This document shows positions 34,002-45,345 of a stretch of DNA of 64,000 nt, piece by piece (the stretch's first letter is position 1; the number at the start of each line of letters is the position of its first letter). Source of the DNA: Mikania micrantha (Eukaryota; Streptophyta; Magnoliopsida; Asterales; Asteraceae); NCBI GenBank assembly GCA_009363875.1, contig CM018692.1, positions 89,246,137 to 89,310,136 on the forward strand. The letters run 5' to 3'. A program made the position numbers and the translations under genes. The notes beneath the pieces are model-generated. The model was not told the origin of the DNA. It saw only the letters and a program-made list of their open reading frames with translations, and made no database searches.

Positions 34002-35158
34002 GTGAGTTCTAGACGCCCTCTTTTATGTTTGATGTTTTGGGCTGACATGCATGCTTATTGTGATGTCTATGATGTTATGTGCTTATGATGATGATGAATG
34101 AATGATGATATGCCCTGACTATATATGCATGTTTATGTGGTAGCATGGTGTATGCATGAATGTATGCTAATTACGATGAATGCATGATATATGAGTTATG
34201 ATGATAAATAACATGACATGATAATGATGATAGCATATGATATGATGATGACTTTATGATCACATGCTTCATGACGATAACTATGAGAATAGTTATAGGG
34301 ATATGGCAAGGCCCTAGGTGGCTAGGATGATAGTATGATACCATGATGTTATGATATGATAACGATGCTAGTATGTTATGATGGTATGATGAAATGATGC
34401 TAGTATGTTATGATGGTATGATGAAATGAGGCTAGTATGACATGCCTAAGATGCCATGATTAAACCGATGAATGATGTTATAATGCTAGCATGAAATGTA
34501 TGAGGATTGTGATGAATGACGGTATGATGCTAGTGTATCATGTATGATGAATGAATGATGTCCCTATACGTGCTATAGGATATGTGTGAATGATGATGCT
34601 CCGGTACTTGTACTGGGTGAATATGAATGATGACCTGATTGTATCAGGATATGAACAGCCGATCGGGCTATAAACACAGAGTCGACCGGACTATAAACAT
34701 GAGAGTCGATCGGACTATAAACATGGTAAGAGCCGATCGGGCTATAAACACAGAGTCGATCGGACTATAAACATGAGAGTCGATCGGACTATAAACAGGG
34801 AGCCGACCGGGCTATAAACATGAGAGTCGACCGGACTATAAACATGGAGTCGACCGGACTATAAACAAGAGAGTCGACCGGACTATAAACATGGGGCCGA
34901 CCGGGCTATAAACACGGAGCCGACCGGGCTATAAACATGGTAAGAGTCGATCGGACTATAAACATGGAGCCTTGTGCCGGCATAAGCCCACTGTTCGTAT
35001 GGCGACAGTGGAACGTATGACGGTGATGGAAATGATGATATGTGCTAAGGTTATGGACTGTGTGTATGAAATGGTGTTTATGATATGTATGTTTAATGTT
35101 GTTTTACGAAAACTAGAACTCACCAGCGTAAGCTGACTTGATTTAGCATGTATGTCAG
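34002..35158 (+). other. Candidate leader intron in the E2 5' LTR
   Basis: The 1,157-bp segment has the donor CAG/GTGAGTTC and the acceptor TATGTCAG/GT, with AACTCACCAGCG about 40 bases before the acceptor, matching E1, E3 and E4 in arrangement. It contains the ATGATG-rich zone and the 13-copy array. The 3' LTR copy is at about 41303-42459. Confidence 0.4.
34659..34972 (+). repeat. 13-copy tandem array in the E2 5' LTR
   Basis: Thirteen copies of a 23-30-bp unit carry GTCGACCGGACTATAAAC or GCCGATCGGGCTATAAAC. Every unit has CTATAAACA, and several contain the palindrome CCGATCGG. The array is repeated in the 3' LTR at about 41959-42274 with two small differences. Confidence 0.9.
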
Positions 35159-35382
35159 GTTAAAGTTATGATAAGAGAAGGCATGGAGCTCGGGCATCAA
35201 TCCAGACGATTCGTTGGTTTTGGCAATTCGATATGATTTTGATACAGACACTTTATTAAATTCTGTTTATCAAACTATGTTTACATTTCCGCTGCATGAT
35301 TATGAAAGTTTTTAGTTTAAGAGCTATGTGTTATGATGAAAACCAACCTCTGCGGGGTGCCCGGTTTCGGGGCCTCACAAGT

Positions 35383-35395
35383 TGGTATCAGAGCC
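35383..35395 (+). promoter_or_regulatory. E2 primer-binding site (initiator Met-tRNA type)
   Basis: TGGTATCAGAGCC lies three bases after the LTR end (CACA), identical to the E1 site. Confidence 0.95.
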
Positions 35396-35712
35396 ATAGT
35401 TTGAGAGATCTTGGCATCCCAAATGCTAAGACTTAAACTGAGAATGGGATTAATGGATGCGGATTGCCAACCACGGACAAACGGATGCCACGAGCTGAAT
35501 GTTTATGTATGAGTTAAGGGTTAGATGTAAGGTTATGTATGTAGTAAGTGTCATGCACATTGAAGAGATGGGATGGGAAACGTTTAGAGCCTATGAGTTG
35601 GGTAAATGGTTAATAGCACTTGATCAACGTCATTAACGATTTACAAAGCTTATTCCGTGCTAAACTGATTCCTATACTAACTCATCGATTGTTGCATCCT
35701 GTAGATAGTTAG

Positions 35713-38700
35713 ATGGCTGGACAAAAGGGTAGACCACGTAAGCAACCACAGAAACCTGAAGAACCACGTGTCGAGAGTGAAGAACCCGTCAATGAAGACG
35801 ACCACGAGCACAACGAGCAACCTGAGAATGAAGATGAGTTTACTCTAGAGCCTATTGTGGTGAAGGCTATTTCTGACGAGGTCTGCAAAATCATGGATGA
35901 AAAACTACCAGCCTTGATTGCTAAGGCACTGAAGGATGCTCTAAAAGACAAGTCTGAAGGAACTAAGGAGAGTACTAAAGAAGATGAGGTGGTGATCATC
36001 GAGACTAAGAGCGGCGACTCTATGACTGGGAAACTGAAGGGCTGTGACTACAAGCCCTTCAAAGGATGCAACCCACCAACCTTCGATGGTAAGAAAGATG
36101 CTGTGGCCACCTGCCACTGGATATCTGCTATGGAGGCTGTTATCTCCATCAGTGAATGCCGAGTCGACCAAGCTGTTAAGTTCGCAGCTCACTCTTTTGT
36201 CGAGGAGGCACTTCACTGGTGGAACACCATTAAGCAGTCCAAGGCTGCAGCCGATATGGATAAGATGACTTGGGATGATCTAAAGGAACTGGTCACTAAG
36301 CAGTTCTGTCCCAAGAATGAGCTAGATAAGGTTGAAAGGGAGTTTCTGGTGCTGAAAGCGGGAAGTCTGAATCACAGGCAGTACACTTCACGGTTCAATG
36401 AGATGGCAAGGCTCGTTCCTCATCTGGTTTCTACCGAGGAACGCATGGTGAAGTTGTACATGGAGGGCTTGCCTCCAAAAGTGAGAATTCATGTCAAGGC
36501 CAATGCTCCTAAGACCTTTGACTCCACTGTTGAACTCAGTGGTATTGTATGGGATGATGTGATGGCCGATGAGCCAGTGAAAGAGGAAACCAGGGTGAAG
36601 GAGTCTTTCGGGACTAAAAGAGGTCGAACAGACCAACGAAAGTCTTCTGGCAAGAAGATCAAGCGAGAGGAAACAGGTCTATGCCGTAAGTGTGGCAAAA
36701 GCCACTCTGGGCTGTGCCGTGTGGGCACAAACTTATGCTTTCGATGTGGAAAGGTGGGGCATTTTCAGCCAATTGCCCCGGTGCTATGAGATGCTACAAC
36801 TGCAACGGGATGGGACATCTGTCCAAAGATTGTAGACAACCACGGGCCGATGCTTCGGGCTCGGGTAAGAAAGAAGAGAAAGGAAAGGAGAAGCAGAAGG
36901 CTAAAGCACGAGCCTTTACGATGACGAAGGATGATGCGATTGAGGACCCTGATGTGGTCACAGGTACCTTTTCTATCAACAATATTCCTGCTTCTGTATT
37001 GTTTGATTCTGGTGCCAGTATGAGTTTTGTATATTCTACTTTCTGTGATGGGTTATCTGGGAAGGTTAAGAGGATAGATCGGGTATTTGATGTAGAGACG
37101 GCTATTGGTAAGATGACCAGGGTGACTGAGGCTATTGATGATTGTTATGTTGAGATAGAAGGTCATAGGTTCCCTGTCCGATTGTTTCTTATTGCCTTAG
37201 GAGGATTCGATGTAGTTTTGGGTATGGACTGGTTAGCCAAATATGAGGCTAACATTGTATGTCGACGAAAGATGATATGTTTACGTGCGATGGATGGGAG
37301 CTCCGTGACGGTTTATGGTGATAAAGCGATGTATGCGCCAAAGATCATTTCGATGATCAAGGCTGATGTTATGATGCGGCGAGGGTGTGTAGCCTACTTG
37401 GCCTACGCGATTGAGGAACGTACGGATACGAGGACGATTGATGATGTTCCCGTGGTGTGTAACTTCCCCGATGTATTCCCTGAGGAATTGCCTGGATTAC
37501 CACCCGAACGGGAAATTGAGTTCCAGATCGACTTAGTGCCGGGGGCACAACCCGTTGCCAAAGCACCGTACCATTTAGCTCCAAACGAGATGAAGGAAAT
37601 GATGACCCAGCTACAAGAACTCCTTGATAAAGGTTTTATACGACCGAGTGTCTCTCCGTGGGGAGCACCGGTGTTGTTCGTTAAGAAGAAAGATGGAAGT
37701 ATGCGTATGTGTATCGATTACAGGGAACTGAATAAGTTGACCGTAAAGAACAGGTATCCTCTACCTAGAATTGATGACTTGTTCGATCAATTGCAAGGTG
37801 CAAGCTGTTCTCAAAGATAGATCTCCGATCCGGTTACCATCAGTTGAAAGTTCGAGAGCAGGATATTCCAAAGACTGCTTTCCGTACACGTTATGGACAT
37901 TACGAGTTTCTCGTTATGTCGTTTGGATTGACGAATGCTCCCGCAGCATTTATGGATTTGATGAACAGGGTATGTCGACCGATGCTGGACCGATCGGTGA
38001 TAGTGTTTATTGACGATATTTTGATTTATTCAAAGAACGAGGGAGACCATGCTTGCCACATACGTGAGGTATTGGAGATCCTGAGGAAAGAGAAACTTTA
38101 TGCTAAATTCTCCAAATGCGCTTTCTGGTTACGAGAGGTACAGTTTCTGGGTCACGTGGTGAACCCAGAAGGCATTATGGTAGATCCAGCTAAAGTTGAA
38201 ACGATTATGAAATGGAGCCCTCCAAAGTCACCTACGGAAGTACGCAGTTTTCTTGGTTTGGCCGGTTACTATCGGAGATTTATTCAGGACTTCTCCAAGA
38301 TAGCGACGCCACTGACGAAGCTCACGAAGAAAGACGTAAAGTACGAATGGGGTCCAAACCAAGAACAAGCGTTTTCAGTGCTAAAGGAGAAACTTACCCA
38401 AGCTCCTGTTCTAGCACTGCCGGATGGAAATGATGATCTTGTTGTGTATGCCGACGCGTCACGACAAGGGTTGGGATGCGTACTCATGCAAAGGGGAAGG
38501 GTAATAGCTTATGCTTCGCGCCAGCTAAAGATTCATGAAGCTAACTACCCGACCCACGATCTTGAACTCGCTGCAGTGGTGTTTGCATTGAAAATATGGA
38601 GGCACTACTTGTATGGAGTAAGGAGTACCATCTACACCGACCACAAGAGCTTGAAGTACTTCTTCGAGCAAAAGGATTTGAACATGAGGCAGAGACGATG

Positions 38701-40270
38701 GCTTGAGCTACTAAAGGATTATGATTGTGATATTCTATATCACCCGGGAAAGGCCAATGTAGTGGCAGATGCCTTGAGTCGCAAGACTGATCATCCTGCC
38801 ATACGAGTAAGATCATATAGTTTGGTAATAACGCCAGACTTTCTGAATGAGCTCAAGCAGGCGCAACAGGAAGGGTTGAAAGAAGAGCATGTGGGTTTTG
38901 AACGTGTCTTCAGGCAAGTCAAGAACTTGGAAGACAATGATCACGGTGTGAAAGTACGATTCGGTCGTATGTGGGTACCCAGAAATGGGGACATTCGGTC
39001 GAGGATTTTAGATGAAGCCCACAAATCACGTTATTCTGTGCATTCCGGTGCGACAAAGATGTATCAAGATCTTCGGAAAGATTATTGGTGGCCGGGCATA
39101 AAGTTTAATGTGATGCAGTATGTGAACAGGTGCCTTACTTGTGCGCAAGTGAAGGCTGAACATCAGAAGCCGTACGGATATGTGCAACCTCTAGAGGTAC
39201 CAGAATGGAAATGGGAACACATCACCATGGATTTCATCACCAAGCTACCGAGGACAGCTAAGCGGCATGATACCATATGGGTGATTGTGGACCGACTGAC
39301 GAAGAGTGCACACTTTCTTCCTATCAGGGAAACGTATACGTCCGAAAGGTTGTCTGAATTGTTCGTGAAAGAGATTGTGACCAGACATGGAGTTCCTGTC
39401 TCCATTGTGTCAGATCGGGATACGAGGTTTACTTCCAGATTCTGGAAGCAGTTTCATGATACCATGGGAACGAGGTTAAATATCAGTACCGCCTATCACC
39501 CTCAGACTGATGGACAGTCAGAAAGGACTATCCAGACGTTGGAGGATATGCTTAGGGCGTGCATTATCGATTTTGGAGGGAGCTGGGATGACCACTTGCC
39601 ATTGGTGGAGTTTTCATACAATAACAGTTACCACTCCAGCATCGGAATGCCCCCATATGAGGCGTTGTACGGAAGACGGTGTAGAACCCGGGTGTGCTGG
39701 GGTGAAGTTGGGCAGAAAGAAATGGGAAACAAAGCTGCCGTGATTGATATGGCAGAAAAGCTACGGGTGATAAAAGCACGTATGAAAGCTGCACAAGATC
39801 GCCAAAAGTCTTACGCTGACAAGCGCCGAAGACCGATCGAATTTGAGGTTGGCGATCGAGTGTTGCTGAAAGTATCACCATGGAAGGGAATCATTCGATT
39901 CAAAAAGCGAGGCAAGTTGAGTCCAAGGTACATTGGACCGTTTCTGATAAAGGCAAGGGTAGGGAAAGTCGCGTATCAACTGGATCTACCAGAGGAGCTG
40001 AACGGGATTCATCCTACCTTCCACGTGTCACATCTTAGGAAGTGTTTAGCAGACGAGCTAGCACATGTTCCTTTGGATGACATTGAGGTAGATGACCGAC
40101 TGAACTACATTGAAGAACCAGTCGCCATTGTGGATACAAAGGAAAAGCAGCTACGGAATAAAACGGTTCGTCAAGTAAGAGTTCAGTGGAAGCATCGGAA
40201 GGGTTCAGACACGACGTGGGAATTGGAAGACGAAATGAGGAAGTCGTATCCTCATTTGTTCGATATGTAA
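35713..40270 (+). pseudogene. E2 Gag-Pol, two single-base frameshifts
   Basis: Gag starts at 35713 (MAGQKGRPRK), with an acidic N-terminal region and the gag core with a LHWWN motif. A first frameshift occurs inside the zinc-knuckle region near 36761-36766, so this frame stops at 36789. The next frame carries a complete CCHC knuckle (near 36800), a protease with DSG at 37005-37013 and the start of reverse transcriptase. A second frameshift near 37806-37812 stops that frame at 37820, and the last frame resumes at 37844. It contains IDD at 38009-38017, RNase H with a YADAS motif, integrase with the HHCC and DDE motifs intact, and a Tekay-like end with a VQWKHRKGSD motif. Each break looks like the loss of one T. 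Everything else is intact. Confidence 0.9.
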
Positions 40271-40276
40271 CGAGGC

Positions 40277-40314
40277 AGGTTTCGGGACGAAACCTATTGT
40301 AAGGAGGGGAGACT
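40277..40314 (+). promoter_or_regulatory. E2 hairpin and polypurine tract
   Basis: A perfect 8-bp stem, AGGTTTCG and CGAAACCT with loop GGA, spans 40277-40295. The polypurine tract AAGGAGGGGAGA follows before the 3' LTR at 40315. Compared with E1, both stem arms have changed together, keeping the pairing. Confidence 0.8.
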
Positions 40315-42680
40315 TGTAACATCCCAAATTTTCTAAATACAGGTTACTTGAACTTACGAATGCCTAACGAACAATTAACTTGTAGGAAAAGAGACGAAAA
40401 ATAATAAAGATGGGGCTTAGAAATCGCGTACTCGAAATAATGAAGATTTCGAATACATCACATTTCGAGTACACTACATTTTCGTGTACAAGGGTTTTCG
40501 AATACAGGGAACTTGTCTATAAATAGACGTGCCTTGGGAAATGTGACAACCTTTGGTTGGAAGCACAGTTCCTCTCGAGTAAACGAAGTTTAAGTCCAAG
40601 AATTTCAAGAATCAAACTTTGATAGACCAAACGAAGTAGGAAACGCACGGGATTCTACCAGGAGGATCAGCTACCTTCAAGTAAGTGATTCATGTATAGA
40701 AAGCTGGATTTTTATACAAAAGTTAGGATGGTTAAACAAAGGGTGAACTTGTGCATAAAGCTTGCACCTTTATGCATAAAGTTCGGAACTTTGAGGTTCC
40801 AGCATGTTGGTAACAACATGAGGAACCTAGAACTAGCTCCCCAAAGCCTTAGATGAATTTCTGAGATGTTTAATGACTAAAGTGATGAGTACACGAAATC
40901 CTGCACTAAGGGTACTCGAAATCATACCTACAATTTCGAGTACATGGAAATTTCGAGTACAAGGTTTCGTGTACCCTAGTTCGAGTACACAGGGATGTTC
41001 GTGTACACCCGGGGGTTCGTGTACCTTGAGTATTTCGTGTACTAGTATTTCGAATGGTCAGGAATTTCGTGTACATGGGTTTCGAGTATGAGATGTTTGA
41101 CGAACCTCAAGTGTTTCGGATACTTAGCTAAGGTTCGGGAACTTGAGTTCATAATGGGGACTAGTAGGCTATGAGGACTTAGAATAATTTCCAAGTCTAA
41201 GAATGTGATGTTATGAAATGTAACGAGACGATGTAACTGATGTAGGTCCTTAAGGCCCTAGCTAAGGAGTTCGGCTAAGGATAACAGGAGTCTACTATCA
41301 GGTGAGTTCTAGACGCCCTCTTTTATGTTTGATGTTTTGGGCTGACATGCATGCTTATTGTGATGTCTATGATGTTATGTGCTTATGATGATGATGAATG
41401 AATGATGATATGCCCTGACTATATATGCATGTTTATGTGGTAGCATGGTGTATGCATAAATGTATGCTAATTACGATGAATGCATGATATATGAGTTATG
41501 ATGATAAATAACATGACATGATAATGATGATAGCATATGATATGATGATGACTTTATGATCACATGCTTCATGACGATAACTATGAGAATAGTTATAGGG
41601 ATATGGCAAGGCCCTAGGTGGCTAGGATGATAGTATGATACCATGATGTTATGATATGATAACGATGCTAGTATGTTATGATGGTATGATGAAATGATGC
41701 TAGTATGTTATGATGGTATGATGAAATGAGGCTAGTATGACATGCCTAAGATGCCATGATTAAACCGATGAATGATGTTATAATGCTAGCATGAAATGTA
41801 TGAGGATTGTGATGAATGACGGTATGATGCTAGTGTATCATGTATGATGAATGAATGATGTCCCTATACGTGCTATAGGATATGTGTGAATGATGATGCT
41901 CCGGTACTTGTACTGGGTGAATATGAATGATGACCTGATTGTATCAGGATATGAACAGCCGATCGGGCTATAAACACAGAGTCGACCGGACTATAAACAT
42001 GAGAGTCGATCGGACTATAAACATGGTAAGAGCCGATCGGGCTATAAACACAGAGTCGATCGGACTATAAACATGAGAGTCGATCGGACTATAAACAGGG
42101 AGCCGACCGGGCTATAAACATGAGAGTCGACCGGACTATAAACATGGAGTCGACCGGACTATAAACAAGAGAGTCGACCGGACTATAAACATGGGGCCGA
42201 CCGGGCTACAAACACGGAGCCGACCCGGGCTATAAACATGGTAAGAGTCGATCGGACTATAAACATGGAGCCTTGTGCCGGCATAAGCCCACTGTTCGTA
42301 TGGCGACAGTGGAACGTATGACGGTGATGGAAATGATGATATGTGCTAAGGTTATGGACTGTGTGTATGAAATGGTGTTTATGATATGTATGTTTAATGT
42401 TGTTTTACGAAAACTAGAACTCACCAGCGTAAGCTGACTTGATTTAGCATGTATGTCAGGTTAAAGTTATGATAAGAGAAGGCATGGAGCTCGGGCATCA
42501 ATCCAGACGATTCGTTGGTTTTGGCAATTCGATATGATTTTGATACAGACACTTTATTAAATTCTGTTTATCAAACTATGTTTACATTTCCGCTGCATGA
42601 TTATGAAAGTTTTTAGTTTAAGAGCTATGTGTTATGATGAAAACCAACCTCTGCGGGGTGCCCGGTTTCGGGGCCTCACA
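40315..42680 (+). repeat. E2 3' LTR
   Basis: It is 2,366 bp, nearly identical to the 5' LTR. By eye there are four substitutions and two compensating one-base indels (a G-run near 40965 and a C-run near 42227). The AACTC duplication follows. Confidence 0.95.
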
Positions 42681-44316
42681 AACTCATAGATAGAGCAATA
42701 ACCCAATAACTCGCATCTAATGGCTAATCAAAAAGTAAAATGTATCAGATCGTGACACGTGTGATGATTCAATTTTTAATAATAAAGGGTATTTAAGACA
42801 TTTGATCAAATTAATTTTTTATTCAAAGTTTACCCTCTTTTTATCTAAACATTCATAACTTTTATATACTATTTTATTTTTTATAAAAACTGCACCATTA
42901 AACTCGTCTCATTTTTCTTTTTAATTTGGTTATAATCTTGACTAGTTTTTTATACTTTTTTTCGGATCCCTATATTTACATCAATGTAACAAACATCAGC
43001 ATATAAGTTTTTTTTAACTTTTTTTGACAATAATAAATTACATAATTGTAATTAAATAAATGATATAAGGTCATTTTAACACATTTGTTATATCATTGTA
43101 ACAAAATAAAAGTTACAACGTAACCAAGATTTTACTTTACAGCAACGTAAAACAAAATGCGTTACAACTCGTTACAAATTTAAGACAACGAAATTTTTAG
43201 TTGACTTTGAACTCAAAATACATCACTGTAATTAACCAAATGATATGAGGTCATCTTAACACATTTGTTACATCGCTGTAATAAAATAAATGATACAACG
43301 TAAGCAAGATTTTACTTTACATCAACGTACTCAAAATGTGTTACAACTCGTTACAATTTGAAGACATAATAACTTTTAGTTGATTTTTGAACTCAATTTT
43401 ATTTTTTTATAAAAATTGCACCATTAAACTCGTCTCATTTTTCTCTTTAATTCGGTTATAGTCTCGACTAGTTTTTATAATTTTTTTCGGATCCCTATAT
43501 TTACATAAATGTAACAAGCATTAGCATACAAGTTTTTTTAATTTTTTTGACAATAGTAATTACATCACTGTAATTAAATAAATGATATAGGGTCATTTTA
43601 ACACATTTGTTATATCATTGTAACAAAATAAAAGTTACAACATAACCAAGATTTTACTTTACATCAACGTAAAGCAAAATGCGTTACAACTCATTACAAA
43701 TTTAAGACAACAAAATTTTTAGTTGACTTTGAACTCAAAATACATCACTGTAATTAACCAAATGATATAAGGTCATCTTAACACATTTGTTACATCGCTG
43801 TAATAAAATAAATAATACAACGTAAGCAAGATTTGACTTTACATCAACGTAATCAAAATGTGTTGCAACTCGTTACAAATTGAAGACATAATAATTTTTA
43901 GTTGATTTTTAAACTCAAATTTATTACAAGTTATTACATTAATGTAAAAAGTCTTTTATATAATGTAAATGACATGTTTTTAAGTCATGTTACATTGATG
44001 TAAATATAAGGATCCAAAAAAATATATAAAAAACTAGTCGAGATTATAACCAAATTAAAGAGAAAAATAAGACGAGTTTACTGGTGCAATTTTTATAAAA
44101 AATAAAATAATATATAAAAGTTATGAATGTTTAGAAAAAGAGGGTGTAAACTTTGAATAAAAAATTAATTTAATTAAATGTCTTAAATACCCTTTATTAT
44201 TAAAAATTGAATCATGACACGTGTCACGATCTTATTCATTTTACTTTTAGATTAGCCATTAAATTAGAGTTATTGGGTTATTGATTTATCCATGAGTTAT
44301 GATTTGAATAATACCC
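42681..44316. mobile_element. Element B: long-inverted-repeat DNA element, main part
   Basis: The element is related to element A, sharing AATAACCCAATAACT, TCTAATGGCTAA and GTGACACGTGT blocks in its arms. Its left tip (32991-33013) lies on the far side of E2, which inserted about 23 bp inside the left end. The right arm runs to ACCC at 44316 and is the inverse of the left arm. The centre repeats TTACATCAATGTAA-type imperfect palindromes, some in two long direct copies (about 43000-43370 and 43500-43870). No transposase is seen. It is about 1.65 kb without E2. Confidence 0.55.
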
Positions 44317-44981
44317 TATATATATAGGGCATGTATATTTTGAAAACCTATGTGAGATGAGAAAACTTTGCAAACCCAATACTTGGTACACAATTTGCCA
44401 CATCATTATTTCCTTTTATTAATATTATTAAATACAAGGGCATTTATGTCTTTTACTCAATTTGTACCATCACACACTATTTTATTATTTTACCACCTTT
44501 TCTCTCATCCAATTCAAATCAAAAACAAAAAAATTAATTTTTAAATATTTCCCCCCTTTTACTTTCCCAACAAAAAATTTTGTTGAGCTAAAATTTTTAA
44601 TAGCATGCTGGTTGTAGATAATTGTTGTCGTGTTACATCAATGTTACGGTGTTCAATTTCAGCTCAAAAACAAAAAAATTAATTTTTAAATACTTCTCAT
44701 CTTTTATTTTTTATACCTTTTATTTTTCCCACCTTTTGTTTTCCTAAACTTTTTAAATATTTCCCACTTTTATTTTCTCACCATTTGTTCTTATTGAAAT
44801 TAAATGTATGCTGACTTTATATAAGTGCTGTCGAGGTTACATCAATGTTACGGTGTTCGAAAATATTGTGTATATTTATTGTCATACCTAACACATTCCC
44901 CACATTGCTTAGTCTATATATATCTACACTTTAACATTTTTTTGTCAACGAATACTTTGTTTTCACCATTAATTTTCAAGC
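44317..44981. other. AT-rich region with a short direct repeat and TATA-like sequence
   Basis: A stretch containing AACAAAAAAATTAATTTTTA occurs twice (about 44524 and 44670), which suggests an old duplication. CTATATATATC at about 44913-44923 is a possible TATA box for the reading frame that starts at 44982. Nothing else is recognised. Confidence 0.35.
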
Positions 44982-45345
44982 ATGTCAAGCTCTAAAAAAA
45001 TCTCCAATATCCGTCAAAGAAGAAGAGCCAGAAGATAAAATAAATATTAGCCATATATCAAATTCCGCGCCTAGATACGTTGATAAAATTTCGCACAATG
45101 ATCCAACATCTATTGTAAAAGTCGAGAAAGTTGAATTTCTATTTGATTATGGTCCCTTTGATAATAAATGGGTTCTGAATAACCAATTTGATGATTATAA
45201 TGTTCAAGACACATTACCATGTAAAGAAGAATCACCTAAAGAAAGAATAGTTCATGTTAAAAAAACAACAGATTTTTTCCCCAAACGAGAAGAAGATGCT
45301 ATGTCTACCGAATTTTGCATTTTGTTATACTTAAATAACACATAA
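44982..45345 (+). pseudogene. Unrecognised small reading frame, broken at an A7 run
   Basis: An ATG at 44982 (MSSSKK) is followed by an A7 run at 44994-45000. Past this run the open frame shifts by one base and then stays open to TAA at 45343-45345, about 115 codons. The translated part is charged, starting with VKEEEPEDK, and contains a FDYGPFDNKW segment and a Cys. It has no recognisable motif. The open frame is longer than expected by chance in DNA this AT-rich, and a TATA-like box lies about 65 bases upstream. It may be a small gene, a fragment of a captured gene, or chance. Confidence 0.4.

Larger units (their letters stand above)
33014..35379 (+). repeat. E2 5' LTR
   Basis: It contains a TATA box at 33217, TTTCGAGTAC/TTTCGTGTAC motifs on both sides of it, an ATGATG-rich zone (34040-34570) and a 13-copy array at 34659-34972. 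Donor-like ATCAG/GTGAGTTC at 34001 and acceptor-like TGTCAG/GTTAAAG at 35158 frame a candidate leader intron. Confidence 0.95.
33014..42680 (+). mobile_element. E2: Tekay/Del-type Ty3 retrotransposon, complete but frameshifted
   Basis: The element is 9,667 bp, with LTRs of 2,366 bp each (TGTAACATCCC ... GCCTCACA) and a perfect AACTC duplication (33009-33013 and 42681-42685). It has a tRNA-Met primer site and a polypurine tract. The LTRs differ at about four substitutions and two single-base indels by eye. The gag-pol frame is broken twice by the loss of one T (see its entry). Family position follows its integrase and C-terminus, which are close to E1. Confidence 0.95.

Noticed and set aside
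34659..34972. The E2 LTR array as a CRISPR
   Set aside because: There are no unique spacers. Units are joined directly with small variations, the array is in an LTR and the genome is a plant's.
35713..36789. E2 gag and pol as separate genes using programmed frameshifting
   Set aside because: E1 and E3 encode gag-pol as one frame, and the E2 break cuts through a zinc knuckle rather than at a domain boundary.
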